Origin: Sporothrix humicola
Lineage: Eukaryota; Ascomycota; Sordariomycetes; Ophiostomatales; Ophiostomataceae
Direction: 5' to 3'
NCBI GenBank assembly: GCA_021396245.1
Contig: WNYE01000124.1
Coordinates: 23,196 to 87,195 of the forward strand
DNA length: 64,000 bases
The translations under genes and the position numbers were made by a program. Every line of letters begins with the position of its first letter. Positions within the stretch are counted from its first letter, which is position 1. Shown piece by piece: positions 42,001 through 53,349 of this stretch. The notes beneath the pieces were generated by a model. It saw only the letters and a program-made list of their open reading frames with translations. It did not search any database and was not told where the DNA came from.

Positions 42001-44448
42001 ATGCCATTCACAAACGACGACGTTGACGTTGATATGCTCATGTTCAACGACAGGCCGTCAACAATGAACGAAAACCGGCGGCTCGCTCCCAAGGCGTGTT
42101 TTTCGTGCCGAACGAGAAAGGTGCGATGCGACGCAACGCGGCGAGGCACGCCCTGCACAAACTGCATCCGGCGCAGCTCGTGCTGTATGATGGCCGACAG
42201 TGCCAGTTCGCGGCCACGAAATCCCGTCACGTCGCGACTTCAGAATGGCACAACAGCGAGCACGCCGACTGCGAGCAGTGAAAGCACAATGAGCGATGCA
42301 GACTATCTCTTTTCGCTTTCATTTGATGGTAAGAAAGTCTTGTAAGATGGGTCATTTGAATGGGTATGAACACGTTCTAACAGCCTAGAACTTGGTGGCC
42401 AAGCACAAAAGGCCAGTGGATCAGGCAGTCCACCATCTGCAAATACCACGGCGAATGAAGACCATTTTGCCATGCCACTGCCACAGATTGCACCACAGGC
42501 CGCGCCTGCTGTACCTCAAGCTGTATCACCACATGGTCTTCCGTTATACATTCGCCCTCTCCCTGCACATTTGACAGCAGAAGACATTGATCTGCTGGCA
42601 CGCCACGGGGCTCTGACGCTGCCGGAGGACGATCTCCAGCACGAGCTCTTTCGCAAATACATCATGTATGCCTTTGCATTCATGCCCGTCATCAACATGG
42701 CTGAGTTTTTCACGCCTATTTCACGGCACCACACGACAGGGACGGTCAGTCTTTTGGTCTACCAGGCCGTCATGTTTGCCAGTGCAGCGTACGTGGACCC
42801 CGAGTATTCCGCCGAGCGCGGCTACCAGGGCCGCAAGTCGCTGCGCAAAGCCTTTTTCAAGCGTGCCCGCCTCCTGTATGATCTCAACTGCGAACAGGAC
42901 CCGATGGCTGTCCTTCAGGCGCTGCTGTTGATGACATGCTGGTACGAAAAGTCAGAAGAGGACGAAGAAGAGACGTGGCAGTTGATGGGTGTCGCTTTGT
43001 CGCTGGCCAAGTCGCTTGGGGTTCACAAAGACCCAGAGCACCTCGACATGGCGCCCGAGGTGAAGCAACTCCGCAAGAAGATCTGGTGGGGATGCTTTGT
43101 CCGTGACCGGCTTTTGGCACTGGGCATGGGCCGTCCAGCTCGCATTCGTCCTGGGGATTACGACGTTCCCATGCTGACCATGGAGGAATGCGAGATGGAG
43201 CCTCTGGAAGACGACATCTTGCGCTGGGTCGGCCCCATCCCCATGGCCGACGATTGCCCCACGAAAGCGAACATCTATCTCTGTTTCGTGGAGCTTGTCC
43301 AGCTGTGTCTTCGCATGGGAGATGTACTGCTGCAAAAGTTTTCCATTTTGAGCAACCCGGCCAATGTCATGGCCCAAATCGTGTCCGTCATGGCCATGCC
43401 CAAGACGCCCGCAGCTCCGGTTTACGAGATGCAGACGTGCGGCATGGAGCTGCAGGGCTGGCAGCAGAGCCTAACGCCTGGCTGTCGCTATAAAAAGGGC
43501 CAGCTACAGTACGCGCCACAGGTCAACGAGAGTCACCGTCTTCTGCGGCTCTACCAGGCTCTCCTGCACATTGTCTACTTGACGGCCACGACAGTGCTTC
43601 ACCAGTCCGAGATACTGGAGACAGACGTCAACGGACACAACCAAGGAAGCCAGGGGCACAGTTTAGTGCGTGTATCACGAGAAATGGTCACAGACGCCGC
43701 CGCAGACATTACAGACGTTGTGTCAGAGCTGTCCGACGACGATCAGCTGCGGTTTGCCCCGAGCGTCGCCATCCCGGCCCTTATGTCTGCCACCTTGACG
43801 CATCTGATTGATCTGGGCTCGTCTTCAAGCACAGTCCGCTACGCGTCGATTGGTCGCTTTTTCATGTGCTGGCAGGCCCTTCACTGTCTCGGGGAAATGT
43901 ACGCGTCTGCCGACCATGCCGTGTCGTTTTTGGAGACTGTCATCACAAAGACGGGCATCCGCATTCCCATGATTACCATGCCTCCCATGCTCCGCCATCT
44001 TGGCCCATTCGTGGAATCAGCACCAGCATCGGCAAAGGGGCAAATCCAAACAAGGGCCATCGACCAAAGCCATAATGGCCTTCCGAGAGGAATGGGAATG
44101 GGCCCGTTTAGGGATGGAGGAGTAGGAGGAGTGGTTGAACCACCCAATCCCGACATTGTCGACCAGACTGTTGATTATATACATGCCATGATGGCTTCAG
44201 GAGGCCCAGGCAATGGCGCTGCCTTTGGGAGCACCGCAGCTTATGGTGCACCTCCAGCCCATTATGCCTTGCACGGTTTCCGTCACAACGTTACCGAACT
44301 ACAGCCCGACGAGCCCGAGGCTGGCTTGGGCTCAGCGATGGTGGACGACCAGCAGGTCGATCCCTGGAATGGGATAGAGATTGGGGAGGACCTGTTCCAG
44401 ACTCTGGATCACTTTAATACCCATACCGCGTTTTCCCTCAGTTTATAG
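42001..44448 (+). CDS. FarA/CTF1-type Zn2Cys6 transcription factor 3 (diverged)
   Basis: There are two exons, 42001-42328 and 42389-44448, joined in frame (FSLSFD-ELGGQ) to give 795 residues. The start could lie upstream in the same frame. The zinc cluster is C33-x2-C36-x6-C43-x8-C52-x2-C55-x6-C62. The first half (CFSCRTRKVRCD) matches regulators 1 and 2, but the second half (CTNCIRRSSCC) lacks their RLD signature and carries an extra Cys. The middle domain is conserved: LTAEDIDLLARHGALTLPED, VSLLVYQAVMFASAAYVD and LRKAFFKRARLLYDLN. The same-place intron as in regulator 1 (after SL-F-D/E) points to common descent. The altered cluster suggests changed DNA preference (inference). Confidence 0.9.
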
Positions 44449-45747
44449 TTTAGTTAGTAGTGCACTCTAATATCTCTAGTATGACTTATGCCCTGGTTCC
44501 GTTTTAATACAGTCTGTTTACATTTTGCCTCTTTGGGACCTCTCCATCGTCTTGATACGTCACGTCACACGGAACATTAAAAAATCTGAAAAATATTAGG
44601 CATGCTTGGCTACCTTATTCTGAGATACTGTCAAAACAAATTGGATACCGACTGACCGTTCTTGGTTCGTCTGAACTGAACTACTCCCCACAAATGCCCC
44701 CAGACGCTGTCCCTCAATATCACCCCCAGATGCCGCCCATATGCTGGGCCTTGCGGGGTTAGCCGACGGTCTCTTTCGGAGCTCGGTAATCAAAAAATCC
44801 CCCGCAATGGGGCGCTCTGGGGAAGCCAAACACAACTAAACATAAGTAAATAGATCGTCCACTAATCTTCTCCGCATTTGCCAAATTTTATGCATGTGTC
44901 GTTGTAGTCTCAGAACTAGTAAAATGATACTCAAAATGACTTGGTGTAATTCCACTTTTCCCATCTTTTCCATCGTCAATTGACCCCAATGCCACCTTTT
45001 TGCATCCGCCCGTAACCATGCATCCCTGTGCATTCACACACGATTTCCAACTTTCAGCTTTTATCCATCTTTTCCATCTTTTGTCCACCTTTTCTCTCCT
45101 TACTTTATCTCTTTTTGGGGGCCGGTTTTCTTTGTCTGGCTTGTCATATGTCTTCACTTCTTTTGTATGATTTTCCACTTTGTGTTTCCCCCCTTCCTGG
45201 ATGCCTGCATTTGCCAGTTCTTATATTTCCGTGTTATTGTCCTCGCTGCATGGGACGAAAAGAAGTCAGACAGTCCCAGACGTGACCGGCAGTTCCCAAT
45301 CTCGGTGTCATCATTTCCCAATTAGGAATTTGATTGACGACATAGGAGAATGTCAACTTCGTCCGAACTAAGTGTCGTGCCAGGGACAGGGACAGATGAA
45401 GCATCAATGTAAACACATTACCATATATTACCACAAAAAAACATAACGTTACCGAGCTGACCTCGGGCTCGATGCTGTCGATTAACTCACGTCGTGATAA
45501 ATGTAGTGGGAATCAACACTAAACCGCGTGTACAGTCGCGTCGCTCGTGATGATCAACAGGTGAGCTAAAAAGTATATATAATGGACCCCGGGAAGGGAT
45601 ACTTCTTGACTCGAGAGATCTTGTTCATCCAACACTCAACACTCAACACCCTCTTGAGCAGTCAACGGACACCGACCGACAATCACCATCCCTTCTTTCT
45701 TCTATATCCCTTTCACCTTTCTTGTCTTCTTCTCGCAGGTCATCACC
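44449..45747. promoter_or_regulatory. Intergenic region and promoter of the Vgb-like gene
   Basis: No gene is seen. CCCCAG elements lie at about 44686-44735. CCTCGG at 45471-45476 and a TATA-like run (AGTATATATAATGG, about 45571-45584) precede the downstream start codon, with a pyrimidine-rich leader between. Confidence 0.6.
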
Positions 45748-46908
45748 ATGAAGAGCCTCTCTCTTGCCATGTCCCTGGCCGGCTCGGCCATGGCCGTGTC
45801 TGTTCCCAACGGCCTAGGCCAGCGTGGCCTGGTTGACAGCCTGGTTGGTGGTGTTGGCAACGTTCTCGGCGGCGGCCTTTTTCCCTCCAAGAAGGGCGGC
45901 ATCGAGGAGTATGCCGCTACCACGCTCATTGATCTGCCTTGCGAGACTGAGTTCCACCCCGACCAGCTCGACATCGCCTGGGTCGAGCTCATCGGCACCA
46001 GCACGATTATGCGTGTCAACGTGACCAGCGGTGAGGAGACGCGCTTCCCGCTCAAGAACCCCGTGGGTATTGTCAGCGGCATGGAGTTCCTGCCAGACGG
46101 CTACCTCTGGTTCTCCGAGGTTGTGGGCAACAACATGATCCGTCTCGACCCCAAGGACGGCAGCATGCGCGAGTTCCCGTTCCCCTTCACCAACATCACT
46201 CTAATCGACGATCTGCCGGTCGGCGTCCGTGCTGCTATTGACGTCTCGGGTAACCGTGACCGTGGCGCCTGGTTCACTTGCATAGCTCTCAACGGCATTG
46301 GTCGCATCGACATTGACACCTTCGAGTACTCCTTCTTCCCTCTGCCGAACCCGCTGTCCGCGCCCCTCATCATTCAGGGCGGCCCCGGCAACACCATGGT
46401 TTTCTCTGAGATTACTGGCAACCGTGTCGGCACTATCGATGTCACCACCCACGAGATCAAGGAGTACGAGATCCCCACTCCTTTGTCGCTCGTCCAGGGC
46501 GTCACGACCGACAAGGACGGCCTGATCTGGTGGACCGGCACCGGCGGCGGCAACTTTGGCTCCATCAACGTTACCAGCGGCGAGATCACCGATATTTCCA
46601 TCGCTGGCCTGCGTGCTGCCGGCAAGTCGACCGTCGTTGGCGACCCCAGCCTCGGCACCACTGCTGCTCTGTCCTTCCCAGGCCCCATCCGCGTTGGCAA
46701 CGACGGCAAGGTCTACTTCGTCGAGGGCAACCTCGCCTTCCTCGGCAACCGCGTCGCTCAGTACGACCCCAAGACAGGCCTGCTCGTCGAGTACACCACG
46801 CCCACCAGCCTGAGCGCTCCCTGCGATCTCAACAACCAGCACCCCGACCAGATCTACTTTGCTGAGTTTGCTGGTGCCCACCTCGGCCGCCTCAAGTACC
46901 AGGTGTAA
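45748..46908 (+). CDS. Secreted Vgb/streptogramin-lyase-like beta-propeller protein
   Basis: This is a single-exon protein of 386 residues. It begins with a signal peptide (MKSLSLAMSLAGSAMA, probable cut after residue 16), so it is likely secreted. The rest consists of repeated blade motifs, such as GMEFLPDGYLWFSEVVGNNM, VQGVTTDKDGLIWWTGTGGG and RVGNDGKVYFVEG, typical of the virginiamycin-B-lyase/SMP-30-like six-bladed fold. In Vgb these blades form a lyase that opens the streptogramin lactone linkage. The active residues cannot be confirmed here, so the lyase role is not established. The strong-looking promoter with TATA box and a CCTCGG makes it a possible extracellular arm of the cluster. 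Confidence 0.82.
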   Translation: MKSLSLAMSLAGSAMAVSVPNGLGQRGLVDSLVGGVGNVLGGGLFPSKKGGIEEYAATTLIDLPCETEFHPDQLDIAWVELIGTSTIMRVNVTSGEETRFPLKNPVGIVSGMEFLPDGYLWFSEVVGNNMIRLDPKDGSMREFPFPFTNITLIDDLPVGVRAAIDVSGNRDRGAWFTCIALNGIGRIDIDTFEYSFFPLPNPLSAPLIIQGGPGNTMVFSEITGNRVGTIDVTTHEIKEYEIPTPLSLVQGVTTDKDGLIWWTGTGGGNFGSINVTSGEITDISIAGLRAAGKSTVVGDPSLGTTAALSFPGPIRVGNDGKVYFVEGNLAFLGNRVAQYDPKTGLLVEYTTPTSLSAPCDLNNQHPDQIYFAEFAGAHLGRLKYQV

Positions 46909-48354
46909 ATGGCTGTGCTGATTTGATGCGCTTATGACAAAAGGGGATGTTGGTTTGGTGCTTACTTTTCTCTCTCTCTAATTCTTAATACACTTTTCTT
47001 GTCTTTCCACCGTCAATATTAAAGCCCGGCTCTGATTGTTGTACATAATTATGTTGAAGGCTTATTCTATTCAAATCGATTTTATTTTTGCGCTCCTTTC
47101 CCACTCTTTTACGTGACAAAATTCACAGTCAGGCAGACCCCATGGTGGGACATGATGCCATGGTTATATGTGATATCCTACTATTAATAGCCATTGTTAC
47201 TTCTGTGTGATTGGTCCTTGTCGTGATATACTTATGTCACAGGTACTCTGGGGTTTTAACGTAGTGAACTTCCGGTTTCCTACCATAAATACTTTCGTTA
47301 CAAGTTTTATCCCTATCCTCACCGTGTTTTTTTTTTTTTTTTTATGTTTTTTTTTTTGTAGAAAAAGTCACAAGAAATTCTTACCAATCTCATATTTATG
47401 TAAATTGATTAAGAATAATTAACTACATGCTGTTCTTGCAACGTAGAAGGAAGATTGACACAAAATTAATGATCAGACATGCTGACGACTGAGTCGTTGT
47501 TTACACGGGTTCAGGGGTAAGTGTCCCGACACGGATGACTAAGCAGCATTACGCGAACATCATCCAACCATCATGAGAGTCCCCCATGAAATGCAAAGGA
47601 CTTTCCCCTGAGATCAGCTGAGATCTAATAGGAGAAACGATGCTTCGGAGACCTTTCACTCCCCATCCCCGAGACTTCACCGTGAGGCTCATTTCCCCGC
47701 ACCGGCATGGTGAGTCTCGAGGATTGGATCCGGCAAGTATGTTCACCACCGGGCAATCAAAATCTGATTGGCTACCCGTTTCCGCCGCTCCCTCAACACA
47801 AATACTTTTCAACAAACACAACGCATTAGGTGTATCCTGGCCGGTAATAGACCTTTACACCGCCGCGGGATTTTGCATACAATATGGTGGGACCCACAGC
47901 GTATTACATCTGGATCTCTGATTTCTGGGGTAGTTTCCGCAGTCCGGGGAACGCGTGGAGCTCTCTGGGCTGATTTGTGGGGGTGGAGTCTATCCCGGTG
48001 GCGCTCTGAAGCTTTTTGGTGTTTTTTGGCGTCTTTTGGCGCATCATGTTGTTCTTGGCTAGCCCTATGTTACGTGCCGGAAAGGAAGGCAAATAGAAAC
48101 AAGACAATGTGCCAAGATGACTAAAAATACAGGCACTCGGGCTCAACTTGGCGTAAACATAGCCTTGAACAGGCGACAAGAGCATTGATATTGCTTCAAG
48201 GAGATGCAACCAAGGATATTGGACAGTATATGTATGCCAGAGAATTTTCCCTTTTCTTGGGACTGATATGAGGATTGTTCTTTACGACTCTCATTTCTGA
48301 TCTCCTTACCTCTCTCCTTCACAGCAACAAATACCACTCGACTGAACATTAGAC
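46909..48354. other. Intergenic region
   Basis: No gene is seen. There are T-rich tracts at about 47327-47360. No CCTCGG-type site is found; the right end is the promoter of the DHA1 transporter. Confidence 0.6.
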
Positions 48355-49985
48355 ATGTCGTCATCCGAAGAAAAGTCTGTGCCCACTGCCTCAAACGTGG
48401 AAATGGCCCAGCACCTGGAGAAAGGCCCAGGTCCATCTGCTGGATCGTTTGATGGCAGTGGAAACGAGACTGGCGAGGCAGCCGACAACCTCACTCCGGA
48501 ACACCGACGATACCTCATCGAGAAACATGGCACGGCCGAGCTCGATCCAATGCCTTGTTTTGACGATGCCGACCCATTGAACTGGCCACAATACCTCGTA
48601 AGCATTTGCCTGTCTCTACCGTATGTTCCATTCGTTGCACTTTGCTAACTAACATTGGCCAGAAAATGACAAACATCTGTATTGTTTCCTTCCACGCTTT
48701 CATGGCGACATTCACTGCCGCTGCCATCCAATCCGCTTTTGTCGAGACGGCAAAGGACCTCGGCGTCACCATCGAACAGACCTCCTATTTGTCTTCCATT
48801 GTGATTGCAGTGCTCGGCGTCACACCCCTTTTCTGGAGACCTCTTGCGCAAGTGTACGGACGCCGTCCCATCTTCCTTGGCTCGCTGATTGGCAGCCTCG
48901 TCTGCAATATTGGCTGTGCAGCGAGCCCGACCTATGCAACAATGGCGTTCTGTCGCGCGCTTACGGCATTTTTCGTCGCGCCAGGTCTTGCCATTGGCGG
49001 TGCTGTTGTGGCCGAAATGGTATTCAAGAAGGACCGTGGTGTATCCATGGGCATCTGGACAACAATGACAACCCTCGGTGTCCCATTTGCGCCGTTTTTG
49101 TTTGGATTTGTAGCACTCCGTGTGGGCTACCGCTGGATCTACTACATTCTTGCCATCACCAACGGTGTCCAATTTATCGTCCATTTTATTTTCGGCGCTG
49201 AATCACGCTACATTCCCAACAGAAACGCAAACGCACAAGAGTCAGAGGGCCATCACCGCCCCGGCTTCATTGGCAAATATCTCAACTTTCGTCGGATCGA
49301 TCCAACACCACTCCGCGCCATGGATTTTATTCGCCCCCTGGTTCTGTTTGCGCGCCCCTGTGTCATTATCCCGACAGCAGCCCACGCCATGGTTTTTCTC
49401 TGGGCAGGCATCATGATCTGCATCGAAATCCCCCAGCTGTTCCCTGAATACTTCGGCTTCAATACGCAGCAGGTCGGACTGCAAAGTATCTCCATTATTG
49501 TTGGTACAGTCCTTGGCGAGCAGATTGGCGGTATCTCATCTGATCTGTGGATGCGTATGGGCCGCAAGAGCAGCAACCCAGGCCACCACCGCCCTGAGTT
49601 CCGCCTCTGGCTTGGATACATTGGCTCTGCTCTGTCACTTTTAGGCATTGCCATTTTCCTTGCCCAGATGGACCGTGCCATCGAGAGGGAAAAGTGGGAT
49701 ATTACACCCCTCATTGGTGCGGCAATTGCTTCTGCTGGCAGCCAGGTTGTCACTACTGTCATGATCACCTATGCCATTGACTGCTACAGGACCGATGCGG
49801 ACAGCATTGGTGTTTTTGTATCATTTGTTCGGCAGATTTGGGGCTTCATTGGCCCATTCTGGTTCCCTCCTTTGATCGCCAAGCTCGGCCTTGTCAAGAG
49901 CATGGCTGCTCCATTCGCCATGATTACGGCAGTCTCTATTATTCCTATCGTCATTCTTCAGATCTATGGCATGCGCTGGCGGTAA
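48355..49985 (+). CDS. MFS transporter, DHA1 (drug:H+ antiporter) type
   Basis: There are two exons, 48355-48597 and 48663-49985, giving 521 residues; the intron has a TGCTAACTAAC branch region. The long hydrophilic N-terminus ends in DADPLNWPQYLKM, a common opening of fungal DHA1 carriers. The loop motif RPLAQVYGRRPIF corresponds to MFS motif A. About twelve membrane helices are visible, with a central cytoplasmic loop (SRYIPNRNANAQES...). It is likely a plasma-membrane exporter of toxic or waste compounds. It lacks the regulatory sites of the left region and may serve the P450/regulator neighbours instead. Confidence 0.88.
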
Positions 49986-50244
49986 ATCTCAACAGGGTAC
50001 ATGTGGTCAAAAAAATTTGAGGGGTATGCAGTGGTGAAAGGCCGGCGAAATAATAGGCAGGAATTGAACTTGTTAAGAGTAGCCCAGATGGTGCAAAATA
50101 TGACTTCTTATTCAAAACATACATCTTACCAACATGATGCGCCCCGTTGTATCATCGATTGTATTGGGCATAACTGTGTTCACGTAGTGTAGTTGACTGA
50201 CAAAGCTATTGATATTCTCTGTGGACACCTAGCTGCAAGTCTAT

Positions 50245-52838
50245 CTAAATTGAATTGTACAAGAATGTATCCCCGGCCCTCTGCGGATCAGCTGTCCCAA
50301 TCGAGCCCGCATCCGTCACGCCAGGTATCGTTAAGTCCATGTCCATATTCAAGTCCAGATTCATGTCCATGGGCATATTCATGCCGACATTGCTGCTGAT
50401 TGGAGATAGAAAATCATTGTCGCCAAGCTGACAGAGAAGGCCGTCCAACGTTGGAATATTGAACTCTGGAAATCCCTGTACGGGAAACCCATTTCCATGA
50501 AGGCCAGAAGAGCCCGTATTGACAGCTTCATAGTGGTTAAAAGAGTGCGGATAGTGTGGCTGGTTGCTCCCATTGTTCTCCGCGTTTTCCGTGGGAAACA
50601 TCTGGCGCACATGCTCCACGTGTCGTAGCAAACAACGATGCGCTTTGAAGCTCATGATACTGGGGCGTCCAATGATGCGGAGGGTGGCCAATGCCTCGAG
50701 AAGAAGTGTTTCAATTTCTGCTGGAACGATCCCAATTAGCTTGGCCATCGGCGTCGAAACCAAAGAGACGAGCCACAGAGAAAACAGATGTAAGCACATG
50801 GTAAACGACGAGAAATTGCAGGCCCACCAAATGGCGTTTCGCTGAAGGAAGGCGAATGAAGTCGAGTCTTTGAGAATCCCGGACATAATCTTCAAAAATG
50901 CCCTCATCGATGCAAGGTCTGTTTTGAGAATAGAAGAAGATGCTTCTTGTATGATGCCGAGCGTATTCAGGGTAGTGGGCGACCGATGCTCGGTATTCCG
51001 CAAGAGAACTGCCATCAGAACTGGGCTGCATGCGAGCATAACCGTTCTGTGGTAGTGGATCGAGAGGATAATGTGGTGTCTGTTGGATTCCATGGAACTC
51101 ATGGAACTGAAGGCCGGCGATGAGATCCCCGTGAGAGAAGTGCCAGTCGTTTCCTGCCACCTGGAAAGCTGAGCAAGTATCTCTACTGTCTTGGCAACAA
51201 GCTCTCCTGGAGTCATGTCGGGTGGAAGGCCCAGGTTTCCCGCATAGACATCATCTAAAACTGAACTCATGACGGAATGGAGCGACGATAAGCTCTGAAA
51301 ATGGAACAATGACCTGTTAGAAGAAGATATAGAGCCGCTCGGGGTCTGACGAGCAACATGCTGGATACGGGACGGCACCAAGCATGGTCTGCCGACAGCT
51401 GCACTTAGAACCCTGTCCTGGTTGACAACAGCTGCCCACAACGTGGCTCGAAGTTCCTTATCCGACTCGGAGATTTGGAAGCCAGGTGCTCTGCAGTGAA
51501 GACCTAGCTCGTAGCTGGCTTTGACGCAAAGTGAATGGGACGTGAGGCTGGCCATGGCCCTCTGGCTGTTTTGCTGGTAGCTTCCCAAGAGCAGAAGCGC
51601 CTGCACGGTTTCTAGCGTTGTTCCTTCGCCTCGGCTGTTGTTTCGATTCTGGTTTTCCGAGAGAAGAAGATGCACTGCGTGTCGATAGTAAGCATGTTCA
51701 TCCCCAACCACATCCGCATCCTCATCGTCATTGCCCGCACTGTTTGCCAAAGCAAAGGCAAAAACGATACTGAGTAGAGCCTGGATAGAGTAGGTTGTAT
51801 CGAGTGAGTAAGCTCCCGACTTTGTGCTGCCCGAGTTGTGAGCTGTCGATGTAGCCATAGTAACCTGTCGAAGAAGAGCTGATTCTTGGACGAAAGGGAG
51901 AGCACGGCCGACGGTATCGAAGAAACGTGCGATAAGACGAATAGCGACCACTGGGCCAGGGTATAAAAATTGTCCAGGCGTGCCTCTACGCATGTTTGTA
52001 TCTGCGGTTGGCTTCTGGCGAGAGCTGACAGCGGACGATTGTCGACGATAGGCTGCTTGTGTTGGAGGCTCCGTATATGACGCTGTGTGACTTGTACCTT
52101 GGCCGTTTGTAGTTTCGGAGTTGGTGCTGCGGCTATTGACATTGTATCTCCCAGGAGCGCGATTGTCGAGATATCCTAGAGCCTGGGTGATTGAGTGATA
52201 CAAGGCCACATTGGAGCTCAGCCCAAAATAGCCAATCTCAGATGTTGCCCGGTTGCTGTTGCTGGCATCATCGTCAAAATAGCGAGTGGCGAGCAGATCA
52301 ACCGTGGAAGTAGCCACAGCCTCAACATCTGCATCGGTCACGTCCGTGTCATCTGTAGCCGCCGCTGAATTTGCATTCTCCATGTTTTCTGGTGAACTTT
52401 CGTCATAGGTTGTAGGAGGCGGGCTGATCACCCGAGACGGGGTCTCGGTGGCAGGTGGTTGTGAGGTGATCTGGACAGGTTTGGATTTTGGAGAAATTGT
52501 ATTGCTGTCACATGTTTCTGTGTTGCTCTGAGTTGTGTCTGGCATAGCAGCTATGAGCGCTAGACGTGCACGTCGCTGCTCATACCAACCAAGACGTTTG
52601 TCGCGCTGGGATCGTGGTGTGTAGATGCATTCGATTTTTTGCAGCGAACACCGTCGACAAACTGGCCGAGCACTGTCGCACTGCATATTTATATGTAAGT
52701 GATTCTGTGCCGTACGCTTGCCGAAATCACTCAACCACAACGTTTACACACCTTTGATTTTGTTTGGCGACATGTGTTGCATGCGAGAGCTACACGGGAC
52801 CGTTTAGTCAGCGGCCGATTTGTTGTTGATGTCTCCAT
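50245..52838 (-). CDS. Zn2Cys6 transcription factor 4 (fungal_trans type)
   Basis: There are two exons, 52838-52752 and 52680-50245, giving 840 residues. I chose the ATG at 52838 for its good context and because exon 1 then encodes the first half of the zinc cluster. Joined, it reads C20-x2-C23-x6-C30-x6-C37-x2-C40-x6-C47. The intron splits the cluster exactly before C30. The middle part has features of the fungal-specific factor domain (ALLLLGSYQQNSQRAMASLT, LRATLWAAVVNQDRVLSAAV-GRPCLVP). The C-terminus has a Met/Asp/Asn-rich repeat (PMDMNLDLNMDMDL) that may be an activation region. It is convergent with the DHA1 transporter and precedes P450 2 on the same strand; local control of these is a guess. 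Confidence 0.88.
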
Positions 52839-53349
52839 GGCGATGGAATCGACTGTCTTAGAGGAGAAAACAGGGTGACAGGATGGAGATATATTCGTCT
52901 GCGTGGTACATGCAAGAGGGATTAATATCCCAACATTTAATACCAAAAATAAAATGAAGGGAAGAGTGCACAATGGTTCTGGGGAAACGCGGGGAAGGTG
53001 AAGAAAGAGAGGAAAGAAACGTGGAGAAATGGCGGAGTAGTCTCGGGAATGTGGAGACACTGTGGTCCCGCCGAACTGGGCTCTGTTCGGGCGCTGTAAT
53101 GCACCATCGACCGCTAAAATACGACCGCAGACATTTGTTCGCACTTTAATAATTTCTCAGTTTCGCAGTAAACATCACACTTTACGTCGTAATAATACAT
53201 GTCCTTTAATTCGTTCGATTGGGGGTTTAATTGTGTTTGTATTTCCTAATTAATTGTCTGGGGCGCGAGCATTCCTCTTCAGAAAACCAATATCATAGAT
53301 CTTCAGCAGAAAGCTCTCCAACTACACAACCTAAAATATCCCTTAAATT
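52839..53349. other. Promoter of regulator 4 and 3' flank of P450 2
   Basis: No gene or recognised site is seen. Confidence 0.5.
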
